A stretch of 64,000 nt of DNA, taken from [Phialemoniopsis] sp. UDSM-2020. Taxonomy: Eukaryota; Ascomycota; Sordariomycetes; Thyridiales; Thyridiaceae. The notes beneath the pieces are model-generated. The model was not told the DNA's origin. It searched no databases and worked only from the letters and a program-made list of their open reading frames with translations. Where the stretch lies: positions 3,100,001 through 3,164,000 of the forward strand of contig JAEILZ010000001.1 in assembly GCA_018873225.1 (NCBI GenBank). The letters run 5' to 3'. Every line of letters begins with the position of its first letter. Position 1 is the stretch's first letter. Positions 12,201 through 23,491 of this stretch are shown here, one piece after another. A program made the translations under genes and the position numbers.

Positions 12201-14251
12201 TAACCTTCCGCTCTTTTTAGGGTCACTGAGCCCACTATGACGCCAGTTCGGGATCAAGGACACCAGGCACAGGTGTACGTAGCGCAACGTGGGAATGACC
12301 GACGGATGTCTTACCATCTTTCGGGAGGGATAGACGGCGTGGTTCACCATGTTTGGAATTCTCTCCTCACTACTCTTTGGTGTTGTAGCGAAAACAACAG
12401 TGGGCACATACATTCCTCTGAGTTAGACTGTAAACAGAAATCAACAACACTGGTGTTACGAAGCAAGGGCGATACGATCAGTTCTCCGGGCCATCGTCGA
12501 GCTGTGGCAGGCCCGAAAAATGCGGCATCTTGAGCCTCGGCACATGTTACACATGTCAAGGGGGCAACGTGATGAAGGGCATTTTCCGACCTATCGTTTC
12601 TCAAAAGTCGGTCTCCTTGTCAAGCCATTGAGCTGACAAACGGTATACCACATGATGCAGCTTATCATCCGCTATGGCTTTTCTAGAGACCACTAGATAT
12701 TAAAATCATTGTCTTCGGCACGTTATCGCTACATGCAATCAATCCAGTCTGTATATACGGAGTGCAGTACTTGTACAGAGTAGATTCCAAGATGTCTCCT
12801 GCTCCGTTGACCCCTTGTCAAGCACCCTTGTCAAGCAGGAAATGGATCTTGAACCCTCAACCCCAAGTTCCCCAACCCCGCATTTCGGTTTGCCATTTTT
12901 GTCTACGCGCTGATACCGCGCCGCATCCCTGGTGAACCAACCTGCCAACTCGTTGGTAGGAGATTAAGAACTAGTGCCTGTAGGTATCATGTCGGACGAC
13001 AGGTGCATTAGGCCAAAAGGTGATTTCGGCATCTCTCGTCAGATCATCGCGGGCACACCAGCAGTCCGCATGCCCGTAGAAGTGGTAAACAGTCTCAGAA
13101 GGGTGGGCATGTGCCACCACATGGCGGCAAGTCGGATGCAGTAGGGCCAACTTCAGACGGACGTTCCCAGAATTCCCATACATAATGCTGGGGCCAAGGC
13201 ACTGAGAAGTGTCTCCCGACTCCATAAAAACACCTAGGGATGAATGATCCTAGCTGCGGGCAAGTCGTCATTGCACGTCTCTTTGCTTCCCCATCGCGAG
13301 ACATGAAGGACCCTGGAGCTGTTGGCGGAAGGAATGCGGCGTGGGCAAGCACTCAAGGCTCCGCCATGACGATAGAGCGCAGGAAGCGTACATACTTTTC
13401 ACATACCATACAAGAGGCACATATGCATGCCCGGGCCCATTGGCAGTCACTGATCGCTGCTTTTATTATTTTGACAGGACCATGGTTTCAGCTTGGTCTG
13501 AATTGATGGCAGATGTTGGAAACGAGGCATCAACCACTTGGCTTCACATGAAAGGCTGTCTAAATGCCTACGTTGTAGATCCGCCAGTCTCCTGCTATGT
13601 TGATCAGGGGCCGCAAAGGACTGTTGCCATGCCAAAGATGGCATCGCGCAGAGGACCCAAGCTTTGAAGCGAGGGATTGCCATGGAGTTGGTGTGCACAT
13701 CACCCGCCCAAGAGCCGAAGGGTGCTGGCGATCATAGAATATCAACGAATGTGCAGGCACGAAGTTCGCAAGGGGGACGAGATGTCTGGGATGTGACCCA
13801 AGCACGCATGGATCCATTCAGAATTAGCAATGAAAGTATCTCGAGAAAATGATATACTTCTGAGGGATTAGCAGAGCCATCGTCCAGTAGATAGCTACAG
13901 GCATGAAGATCAGTTTTGAACAGGAAGCTCCTAGAAAAGGATGACAAAAAGGCCATAGAGATCCAATCAACACCCAGACTGAGATGGCCACCGTCAATGT
14001 TGTGAGAGGAGAGGCAGAACCGGAGCATATGACTAAGCTTGCCGGAGCCACTATGTGGCTTTGCTAGGTGGCAATGCAAGCCTCTCTGCACGTGACTTGA
14101 TACAAGCTATCTCACGTGCTAGACTGCGTGACCAGCCTGGTCTCGGCTAAGCGGCGGGAATTTGCGAAATCGTCAATCAGCGCTGAGATTTGTTGACGAC
14201 GTCGCCCTGAGCTGTTGCGGAGACATACCTCAATTGACCAGGTAAAACATC
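9252..14251. other. Gene-poor 5-kb intergenic region
   Basis: Promoters of two diverging genes (minus-strand acidic protein, plus-strand atp16) lie at its ends. The part next to 9252-10100 is G/T-rich and probably a long leader. The centre holds several frames of 80-270 codons on both strands (the longest at 11234-12055, minus) without a recognisable domain. A 14-mer GGAGTGCAGTACTT occurs at both 10329-10342 and 12759-12772. I see no transposon ends, tRNA or AT-rich decay. Confidence 0.5.
14089..14118. promoter_or_regulatory. Paired CACGTG boxes upstream of atp16
   Basis: Two perfect CACGTG palindromes sit at 14089-14094 and 14113-14118, about 135-165 bp before the atp16 ATG. CACGTG is bound by bHLH factors such as Cbf1, known in yeasts to act on respiratory genes. 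Function here is inferred from position. Confidence 0.4.
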
Positions 14252-15086
14252 ATGAACTCCCTTCGCATCGCCCGTGCAGCTCTCCGAGCTCGCCCTGCGG
14301 CCATTCGGGTGCCCCTGCAACGCAGGACCTACGCCGACGCCGTTCCCGACAAGGTGAGTCTCCCCTTAACCGCGCTCCCGAGAGAAGCTTGCTCGACGAT
14401 GCCACAGCTGCTAATCCGGTGCACAACAGATCAAGCTGAGCTTGGCTCTTCCCCACCAGGTACGATCCGATATATTCTTGTCCAGAAGCGATGAATATTC
14501 ATCCTCCCAGTCGGCTTTTTTCTTTTGGTCCCTACTGCGCCTGAGCTCCGGGATGGGTCGAACGAGCATGAAAGCTAATTGCCGCATCACAGTCGATCTA
14601 CAAGTCCCAGGATGTCGTCCAGGTCAACATCCCTGCCGAGTCCGGAGAGATGGGTGTCCTCGCCAACCACGTTCCTTCCATCGAGCAGCTGAAGCCCGGC
14701 CTGGTTGAGGTCATTGAGGAGAGCGGTGGCAGCAAGCAGTTCTTCCGTATGTGCCCTCGGGCAGCCTGTATCGAAGGTCATTAAGCAAGCTAACAGTTCT
14801 TTCAGTGTCTGGTGGCTATGCCATCGTTCAGCCCAACTCCAACATGAGCATCAACGCCGTCGAGGGCTTCCCCCTCGAGGACTTCAGCGCCGAGGCTGTG
14901 AAGTCGCAGATCGCCGAGGCCCAGAAGGTTGCAAACGGCAGCGGCAGCGAGCAGGATATTGCTGAGGCGAAGATTGAGCTGGAGGTCAGTCGAACAAGAA
15001 CAGAACCACCCCACTGTGTGATTCCAGAAAACTAACAGAGTCGCTTCGTACAGGTTCTCGAGAGTCTGCAAGCCGTTATGAAATAG
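14252..15086 (+). CDS. atp16: F1Fo-ATP synthase subunit delta, mitochondrial
   Basis: Five exons (14252-14353, 14430-14459, 14593-14746, 14806-14984, 15054-15086) join in frame to 165 aa. This subunit (bacterial epsilon equivalent) is part of the central stalk of the mitochondrial ATP synthase, coupling rotation of the c-ring to the catalytic head. The first 30 residues are Arg/Ala-rich without acids, a matrix targeting sequence (MNSLRIARAALRARP, cleavage probably near RRTYA). The beta-sandwich has the family's motifs VNIPAESGEMGVLANHVPSIEQLKPG and SGGYAIVQPNS; the C-terminal helical part ends ESLQAVMK. Exon 2 is only 30 nt. Identification is firm. Confidence 0.93.
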
Positions 15087-15450
15087 ATCTGTACAAACTG
15101 TTCGACGAGGATAACTGTAGAATACCACAAAACGTCATGATCTGTCTATGACGGCATTCCGAACCTACTTTGGCTTCATCTGCGCCTTCCATGCACAGTC
15201 CCATTCTCTGAGATGTCTTCTTTTGTCCCTTCCATATCTGGCGGTTTGTACCTGTTGTCATGTGCTTCCCGCAAAAGAATGATCCAGGCCATGGGCGCCT
15301 TTCCTGCCTCTGGTTACACGGGCTCATCACAGCCTACCTATACTTACCTAGGTATTAAGTTTGGAGCTCGTCTTTGTTTTCAAGATAGCTCCCGAGTATT
15401 TACCTCGATATCCAACTATCCCTACAGACGACAGCATCTGATCTCGCACC

Positions 15451-15457
15451 TATAAAA
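15451..15457 (+). promoter_or_regulatory. TATA box candidate for the zinc-ribbon gene
   Basis: TATAAAA lies about 165 bp upstream of the ATG at 15618, a fitting place for the core promoter of the following gene. No transcript start can be seen. Confidence 0.35.
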
Positions 15458-15617
15458 CGGAGCCATATAACCATCTCGTCCTTTTCATAATAGCTTGAAG
15501 ATCATATTCTCACCAAGCCAGTGCTGATTGACGAGTTGACCGGCCCAGGCGCAGCAACAGTATTTAGGAAACAGTCCAGAACCACCTTTGAACGCCTCTT
15601 TCGACTTGAGGGGTCCA

Positions 15618-17514
15618 TGGCCACGGCTTGCCAAACGTCACAGGAAATTTTTTCAGAAGATGGTCTAGAGTTTTCTGGCCGTGGCTATCACCACGAGATC
15701 GACCGGCCTCGTAAAAGCTCGGTCAAACAATGGATACGACACACCGGACCTGCGGAGACTTCCAAACCCCGAGGCCATCAAATCAGTGAGCCTGACTGGA
15801 GAAGAATTACTACGTGGGGATTTCCCGATAGACGACACTGGCCTACGGAAGCAGAAGACTACATGACGTCCGTCGACACAAGTCAGGATGCCTCGCCGGC
15901 CCAGTGCTAGTCACCGGGCACCGTTGGCAATTATGCTCTGTTGCTCGGAGGAGACGGGACGCCTCGTCCGTATAGATTCGCCAGAATTTGTCATATTTGC
16001 AACTCTAGGACCACGGCCCCCAACTTCTGTCCGTCGTGTGGTCATGAGCTTTGTGCCTCTTGCCATTGCGAGGTCGCGGGTCATTCAGTGGAGGCTCATC
16101 GCGCCTTTGCTGCTGCACGGACTCTAGGCCAAGCAAGCACCGACAAACCCGTCACAACGCCTACCAAGGTTAGTACTCGCTAACGTACAGGACGTTCCTT
16201 ACTATCATTGACTATTTGGGGCATCAGGTCGAGGATATCCATGTAGAACCGTCCCAACACAATTATTCAGACCAGCCTCTTTCGCCGCGAAATATCGAGC
16301 AAGACGTCGAGGTTACCTCTCAGAGACCCTTTTCCGACTATGTACCACGTAAAGAGGATTGGACCTTCAAGCCCGAATCGCCTTGCCAGACGGATTGTCA
16401 AGATCCCACGTGCCGAGCCACGCATGATGGCCATCGTCCTTACCGGCACAGTGTGAGTTGCACTCTGAATAGAGAGGCACGAGAGAGACTGGGGGTCGAA
16501 ACCTTTGAGGATGACACAAGAGAAGGGCAAGAGAGACGCAACACTATGCCGTTTGCGCATGGGGATATCGATCTCAATATGCCAAAACCTTTGTCTTCAC
16601 GCAGGTCATCCATACTGTCGACTGCGCCAGATCGCCGTGCTCAAGGCGTTGCCAATCACAGGTACCCAGTCCTCGATTCCAGCGAGCAGGGTAGTGTGAA
16701 GCACATATCTCGGGCGAGATTCCTTCATGAACTGTCGAATCAAGTCGCTGATCGCCGCGGCATTCCCAAGACCCGCGTGATGAGCCCTCCAGACTGGCTG
16801 ATACGCCCTTCCCACGTACCCGGGAAGATTGAGGGCCGACTCCGAAGGGTTGAAAGCATGAGCAGTCCACATATGTTCGACTACCTTGGCTCGTTCAGTG
16901 TGCTGCCTCTGCTAGGAGACAGCGCCGCAAGTGACCTTGAAGAAGCAAGAGCAAGATTGAGGCCGACCACGTCGAAGGGAAGTCCGGTTGAGAACAGCTT
17001 ATATCGTGGGTCCAGAACGTCCCGCTCTCTTCGCACGGAGCACCAGTCTACTCTTTTACCTAAGAGTGAGGCTCAGAGGAAGCTCACCATACAAACTGAG
17101 CAGAGCATAGCATCTGAACGAAGGCGTGAGCCCGCCGATGGGGGCGAGTTGCGGTCCAGTACTTTTGTTCGTATGCCAGGTCCAAAGCCTCAGCCTCAGC
17201 CTCAGCCTAGCATACGAACAAAGTCTCAAATCATTGCAAACGCACAGGGAATGTCTGCTGCCCAGCACGATATGCAGAATGATGAGACCCTCAAACCACG
17301 AGCCAGCGAATCGACTCTGCCAAAGGATCCTCAAAGCAATTGGAAAGAGAAATACTTGAAAGCAGCGGCTGAGTTGCAAGCATTGAAGTCCGAGCTGTCG
17401 ACCAGAAGCTTTGGATCCGAAGAAGAGCTTGGGATTGACGGCTTGACGATTGTCTTGCACCTCAAGGACAAGGAGGATGTGGTTATAAACACAGATTTGA
17501 GACAGCCTGAGTAA
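15618..17514 (+). CDS. Hypothetical zinc-ribbon protein, 5' exon model uncertain
   Basis: The main exon 16228-17514 and the exon before it are joined by a clear phase-0 intron 16169-16227 (GTTAGT...CATCAG). The upstream exon encodes a zinc-ribbon-like cluster, CHIC-x9-FCPSCGHELCASCHC, near 15985-16070. The ATG at 15618 has a good context, but its frame meets TAG at 15908-15910, which is in the same frame as the zinc exon. An intron of length divisible by three (for example 15882-15950) would remove it; a different-frame exon ending at 15785 spliced to 15911 is another option. The rest is low complexity with a Pro-Gln repeat (KPQPQPQPQPS), a short C-terminal coiled coil and the end NTDLRQPE. 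I do not recognise the family; a scaffold or DNA-linked role would be a guess. Confidence 0.55.
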
Positions 17515-17881
17515 TACGGATCAGAGAGATGGCAAAAGGGGTCCTGACTTGTGCTTCGAGCAGTCTTGTTTTGTTTCGTTAGCTAGTATTCCAAGAACAT
17601 CATCAATACACCTTGCTCCTTGCTTTTCAGTAATGGCAGTACACAAATCACGTAAAAAGAAATTTGAACGTATAATTGCTCCGGCCTGCCTCGGCTCGGC
17701 ATCTGTGGCAGTTGCCGTCCGCTAGGCGCGGCGGCTTCCCCTTCCCCACATGCCCCATGCCGAGTCTCCTCCGCTGCCCCGCATCGATGCAGCCCGTGCA
17801 TGGTCCCTTTGAGCCGGAGCTGCATTTCTACCGACTGCGACTGCGCACGCTCACTTTCCTCTGTACACGATACTACTTGAT
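17515..17881. other. Intergenic
   Basis: The 3' region of the zinc-ribbon gene and the promoter of the isochorismatase-like gene. No further feature seen. Confidence 0.5.
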
Positions 17882-18885
17882 ATGAGCGCCTTCCATAGTC
17901 ACATCCTTAGAACTGTCACCGGAAACCTAAGAACCCGACCGACTCGACCTATTCAGAGCATCATCTCCATCGCAGCACAACGGCACCTGCATACCTCATT
18001 TCCCACCATGTCCGCCTCCCGTGTTCGACCGCGCCTTGAACGTGAGTCCGTCCTACAGCCTTGCCAGGTCCAATGATGTTGTGTTCTAGCCGTGTGACTA
18101 ATATTGATGATCTTACCAGCGAAGCCATTCATCTTGTTCGTTCTCCCTCTTGCATAGTTATTTCTGTGATTGGTATCAACTGACATGGGGCCTCGCCGCA
18201 ACTCAACAGCGTCTGCGACCTGCAGGAGAAGTTCCGCAATGCCATCTGGGAGTTTGACAAGGTGTAAGTAGCCAATCCCCAATCAGACAAAAAGAAGTAG
18301 ACGGCAACAGAATGTTCGATGCCCCCCCCGTACCCAGCAGATACTAAAACATCCCCCCCCCCCAGCATCCTGACCACAAAGAAGGTCCTCCAGGCCGCCC
18401 ACGCCCTCTCGATCCCCGTCCTCGCCACCACGCAGAACAAGCAGCGCCTCGGCGAGACGGTCGCCGAGCTCGCGCCCCTTCTCGCAAAGGTAGACGCCTA
18501 CGAGGAGGACAAGACCCTCTTCAGCATGTACCTGCCCGCCATCGCCGAGCGCCTGGGCGCAGTCAACAAGCCGGCCGACGTGGCCATCGTGGGCATCGAG
18601 TCGCACATTTGCGTCACGCAGACGGCGCTCGACCTGCGCGCCGCGGGCCACAACGTCTACGTGCTGGCCGACGGCGTGAGCAGCTGCAACCGCGAGGAGG
18701 TGCCCGTGGCGCTCGACCGCCTGCGCGCGGCGGGCGTCGTCGTCACGACGAGCGAGAGCTGGCTCTACGACGTGATGCGCGACGCGGCGAGGCCCGAGTT
18801 CAAGAACGTCGTGGGCGTCGTCAAGGCCACCAAGGAGGACACGCAGCGGGCGCTGTCGAGCTTGCTGCCGGGACCCAAGATATGA
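17882..18885 (+). CDS. Isochorismatase-like hydrolase, probably mitochondrial
   Basis: Four exons (17882-18041, 18120-18135, 18210-18263, 18366-18885) join in frame to 249 aa. The fold belongs to the cysteine-hydrolase/isochorismatase superfamily (YcaC and ISOC1/2 branch). Visible family residues are Asp62 in VCDLQ, Lys126 in EDKTLFSM and Cys159 in ESHICVTQTALDL, matching the Asp-Lys-Cys triad; the substrate is unknown. Residues 1-42 are basic, without acids, and look like a matrix presequence. A second in-frame ATG at 18008 (Met43) has a much better context (CCCACCATGT) than the first (CTTGATATGA), so a cytosolic form is likely too. Exon 2 is a 16-nt microexon with a weak GTTCGT donor, and the last intron ends in a long C tract. 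Confidence 0.85.
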
Positions 18886-19220
18886 AAAACCTAGTTATTC
18901 TCTTTACTCACCTGTGTTCCCTATTCAGAATAGTGGTAAATTAGAGAGGAAGTGAGAGAGCGCCGGATATCAAATCAAGACTCGCCCACAGTCCACAGTT
19001 AGTACGATCTCATCTGGACATTGGCTGGTTGCCTGTTTTCGATTATATTGTTCTTTGGGAAAGCGAATAGCTAACTAAGGGCCGCGTTGAGAAACGGGCT
19101 TCGCGAATATAAATGAAGATTAGAGTCCGTTGAGGAGGTCGGCGCCCCGGGCAAAAGGCCCGTCCAGGCTCCGATTATCTAGTTGGTGAATGTAATGCAC
19201 CAAGAAAACCATATCCTTGC
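18886..19220. other. Intergenic, convergent 3' regions
   Basis: A 335-bp stretch between two converging genes. No feature seen. Confidence 0.5.
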
Positions 19221-21164
19221 TCACTCCCCCGAGGCAGCTGATGTCTTGGGCTTGGATGGGTTCATCCACGAAAAGGCCGAAGCACCACCAATCGGGTTGC
19301 CCGCTCGCGGTGCGGTCGAGGCACCTCGTGGGTCTTGGCTCGACACCTGCGTCTTGTCCCTACTGCCTCCTCCGCTGTTTGATGGCAAGACACCACTGCT
19401 CACGCTGCGCTTTGAGTCCCAACGGATGAAGCTAGACCCGCTGCTACTGTCACGTTCACGTTCGCTGCCGCCGTGCCCAGCCCCTTGGGCCTTGCGTCGG
19501 TGTTCACCGCTGGTACGCGGGGCTGGCGCCGGCTCATAGGCCGCTCCGGTTCGCGCTGACATTGAGCTGCCCGACTTCTGAGGTTTCAGGACCTTCATGT
19601 TGCGACTACGCGCGGCTGGCTGGTAGCCACTTAATGGACCACCTTCACGTTGGCCACCGTCGCTGCCGCTTGCGGAAGTACCCTGTCGCCATGAGCTCCA
19701 GATAGAATCGCGCCGAGTGTTCTCTGCGGCAGTGGCCGATGTGTCGCGAGCGGACTGCTCGGAGCTGATAGAGTGTCTGGGCTGTTTCTCGCTCTCTCCC
19801 CCGTTCTCGGAGATGTTGGTAGACCACTTGACTGATGGTTCAGGCCTCTCTTCCGCTGTTGGCGAGACCGGTCCGCGCGGTCCAGTCTCATCTTGCTCGT
19901 CTCGCTCTGCATGTCCCTCCAATTCCTCCTGACTCGGTTCAGTAAACGACTTGGCATCACTAGACACGAATTCGGGGGCGGATCCGTTCAGCTTGGGCTT
20001 CTCCCGTACAGCACTCGAGGTTGTTAAGTTCTTGAAAACAGCATCGTCCTCGGGACGCACAAATGGGACGGTCAGCTTATCTCTGTCGTTTCCGTAGAGG
20101 TGCATGGCGTTTTGAGAGAAGAGCAGGTCAGCGCTATGGGCGCGGAGGGTGTCACTCCCAATGAATATGTGGATAGACTGGTTTGTCACCGAGTTCTCGG
20201 TCTGGTCGAAACCCACAACTACGAAATTTGCGAGCATGCTCGGAATCTGTGGCATCGAATTCGGGGACCTTGCATGTGAGGGGGCAACGATCGCCTCTGC
20301 CAAGTAGACTGGAAGCCGGACTCGGAACGTGCCGTCCAAATCTCGATGCATCTCGTGCTCCAAGTTCAACTCCTTGAGTAAGGAGTAGTCAAGAGTGGAC
20401 TTCTGTGATCCCGAACACAAGGCGGCATACAAGAGTGACCCATGGGCAAAATTATTCGTCAGCCAGCATCGAATGATTGCCGGGACGGAGCCCAGCACGA
20501 AGAGGCTCGGGGGTGGCTCGGGAATGTCTAGTGGCGAATCATCGTCATGACTGCCCACCAAGAAGTGAGTATCAAGGCCTAGGCTGCTGCCTCTGGACGC
20601 CAAAGAGTGGACGGAATGGACAGAGTGACCTGCGGAACTGTGCCTGCCGTCAGACTTGTGGGAGAGAGAGCGCTCCATCATGCCGAATCCACTCCCCGGG
20701 CGAACCGGCCCAAAGTCCCCAGACTGTCGGTGCGCGGAGCTGACACCTTGCAAGGCAGCTTCATCGAAACGAACACTATTCGCCCTCGATGCTGCCCCCC
20801 GTCGAATAGGTTCATCCTCAGGCTCGAGATGCAGCGAACCCAGTAGATTTTGGCTCTGGACATCGAAATCGTCGAAATCGTCATTCGGTGGGATGTGCAT
20901 AGGACCTGGACAGTCAAATTAGCGTCATACATCTGAAAACATATAGGGGAAGACTATAGCCGTACCATGCAGGGGAGTGCCGCTCAGAGCGCTGGGAAAA
21001 GGTGAGTTGCCTCCCCAAATCGACTTGGTGGTCGACTCCTCATACTGGCGTTTCTCGAGACGCTGCAGTCTCTCGGAGAGGGCACTTTGGCTCAGATGAA
21101 GCTGTTTCAAGTCCATCTGGACATTATGGAATTCTTCACGATTGACGGTGAAGCGAGGATCCAT
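19221..21164 (-). CDS. Conserved fungal protein of unknown function
   Basis: Exons 20966-21164 and 19221-20905 (minus) are joined by a 60-nt phase-1 intron (GTACGG...GTCCAG), giving 627 aa. The start at 21164 is the first ATG in a frame that is open but ATG-less upstream. A short coiled coil (about 18-45, LKQLHLSQSALSERLQRLEKRQ) is followed by a disordered part, then a globular core (about 195-370) with SVPAIIRCWLTNNFAHGSLL, DLDGTFRVRLPVYLAEAIV and FVVVGFDQ. The C-terminal half is Ser/Gly-rich and disordered. Similar fungal proteins are sometimes labelled ubiquitin hydrolase 19, but no Cys/His protease boxes are visible, so I do not use that name. Function unknown. Confidence 0.75.
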
Positions 21165-22491
21165 GCCCAACCCGAGAGTAACCCGTTTCCAAGCCGCACA
21201 AAAGGACAAGTAGGAGTTCCGAGGATACGTAAACAGCTGACAGGTTCTTTAATTTCGCGGGAGGAACCAGCTGTAGTCAAACGCTGGTTCTGGTTCGGAC
21301 GTCGAATCGCGTCGTAGCGGGCGCTCTGTCTAACGTGTACCTGTGCCCTCTTGTTGCTGCAAAACCCAGATCATTGAAGTCAGGTCACAGAGTCCACCTC
21401 CCCCCACATCGCACGCAAAGACCAGCCGGCCTTTCTGCGCTCGTCTGGGTATGTTGCAATCGAGTTCGAGCGAATACACGAGGCCGTGCAAGGGGAGAGG
21501 CACAAGTTGTCGTTCAATTTTTGAGGGATGACAGATGGGCACCGAGAGCGGCAACGTAGCAAGCACAGCCTTGCCTCTGCGCTATTCAACAGGCGTGGTG
21601 GTTGGTGTATTATCGTAGCACTGGGCGGTAAGGAGCTTCTGGCTCTACCGCAGGGCAAGTCGCTCTAGCAGTGGTGGATACTGTGAGCTTGGCGAGGAGA
21701 GCGTGCAACCTCTTGCTGGGATCAAATTATTGTCCCCGTGGCCTGCCTCACAGGAAGTCGGTTCTGGTTGAGATCGTAGAGAGCGACGAGCGGTGACAGG
21801 AACGAGGTTTCGCGCGGCGCGACCTCGGTGCGGGAGGTATTGTATGCGGAGGGTCGGAGGATTGGAATGAGGGCGTAGTCTAGGTTGCAACGCGGGGAAG
21901 GGCGTCAGGAGAAATTTGGGCGAATAGTGAGCAGGTTCAGGACTTGAGCGATTTGCCCTGTTGTGTGGTTCAACCTTCCGCGATGAGAAAGTGGGTGAGG
22001 GTTGGGGGATGGTCTAGAAGAGAGAGGGAGAGAATATGGCGAGAGGTTGCTTGGAGTTTTGGCATAGGGATGGATGGATGTCGTTGTTTCGAGGAGGTGA
22101 CGATTAAGGATTGTTTTTTAGTGGTCCCCGGGTAGCCGGCTCCCACAAATTCGCTGCAACTAACACGGTAGCGTGCCTCCATTCGAGGAGCGTCATTTGT
22201 GTCCAGCGACAAGTACATACACATGAAACACACATTCGAGATGAAAGTACAATCAGACATGTCTACTTTATCAGGCAGTTGATCCGACTCACAGGACCGA
22301 TGAAAACACGGGGACAATGGTCTTGTCTCTTGTCACACACTCTATCGGGACTGACATGGGGAGATAATAGAATAAGTAGTACAACGAACGTGTGTCTCTC
22401 GAGGCCCGCAACTATTCATAATTGACTGCATCAAACGGCGGTGTTCATTTCGCATCTAGAGCTGGCTTGGCTCCATTGAAGTCTACAGAGT
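21165..22491. other. Intergenic
   Basis: Upstream region of the preceding minus-strand gene (21165 onward) and the 3' region of the esterase gene ending at 22492. No supported coding frame or RNA gene. Confidence 0.5.
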
Positions 22492-23491
22492 CTATTTCTT
22501 GAGCCATTCAGCCTCACGCCAGTCGGGAAAAACGTAGCCATCCTGCGTCAGGTTGGGGTGCTGGGGCTCGATGAGCCTCTCAACCGCCTTGTAAAAGATC
22601 TCGTACGCCTCGCCCGTCATGTGCAGGCCATCCTTGAGGAGCTGCTCCAGATAACCACGCTTGCCCGTCTCAGGGTCGCCCAGCGTGCCCGTGCTGGCGT
22701 CAAAGCCGGGCGTCTTCTCGATGGCGACGTCCATGAGCTCCTTCCAGAGGTCAACCAAAACGGTGCCCTCCACCTCCTTTGCCACCTGTCGCGCCGCCTC
22801 AGAGTACTGCGCGCTGACCTTGGCCTGGCGCGTGCAATGCGGCCAGCCGTAAGCCAGGTCGAGCTTCGTCATGAGGATCTCATCCACAGGAGGCGGAGTG
22901 ACCAGGAGGACCTGTGCGTTGTGCGCCTTGATGTTGGGGTGCGTAATGATTTTGGTGAGATTGTCCTTATACTCAGCCAGATCAACATGCTGCGACATGG
23001 TTGGCATCGGCAGTGCCGCGTCATTCGCGCCGAGCAAGACAAGCTGGGCGGCTGGTGTCAGAGCAGATGTAGCCGGGAATATAGAGGAAGAACTTGACGA
23101 GGAACTCACCAAGTATTTGATCTTTGGTCCGGCCTCTGAGGGGGCAAGAATGATCTTGTCTAGTATCTTCAGGGTCTGAGACGTGTTGTAGCCTGAAAAG
23201 CCACGGTTGACCACATCGTATCTCCGGCTGCAGTCTTTCTCGTCCGTTAGAATCATGTTGCATGCCTGCCAGGTATCACGCGGATCTCTTGGACGATCAC
23301 TTACGGTTCTCTAAGGCAGATTGAAAAGAGAAGCCGTCGTTGATCTGGCAAGCACCCTGGAAGAGCGAGTCGCCCAAGAGGACTACCTGAGGATACGGTG
23401 CCTAGCAATAAAACGTGTCAGTTATCTCTACTGACACAAGTGAAATAATAATGTCGATGTAGAAAGACATGAGATAGATACTCACTGCCAT
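22492..23491 (-). CDS. iah1: GDSL/SGNH esterase, isoamyl acetate hydrolase type
   Basis: Exons on minus: 23486-23491, 23301-23401, 23110-23227 and 22492-23043, giving 258 aa (yeast Iah1 is 238). Iah1 hydrolyses acetate esters such as isoamyl acetate. Family blocks are present in order: VVLLGDSLFQ (catalytic Ser), DVVNRGFSGYNT, LVLLGANDA and the C-terminal DGLHMTGEAY with the catalytic Asp-x-x-His. Exon 1 codes only Met-Ala. The 66-nt intron 23044-23109 has no stop and keeps the frame; unspliced it adds a false serine run, while removing it restores YLLVLLGAND. At the exon 2 end two overlapping donors exist; only the one after 23301 fits the frame with the CTAAC-CTGCAG acceptor at 23228. A TATA-like TATATAA lies at 23602-23608. 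Confidence 0.85.
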
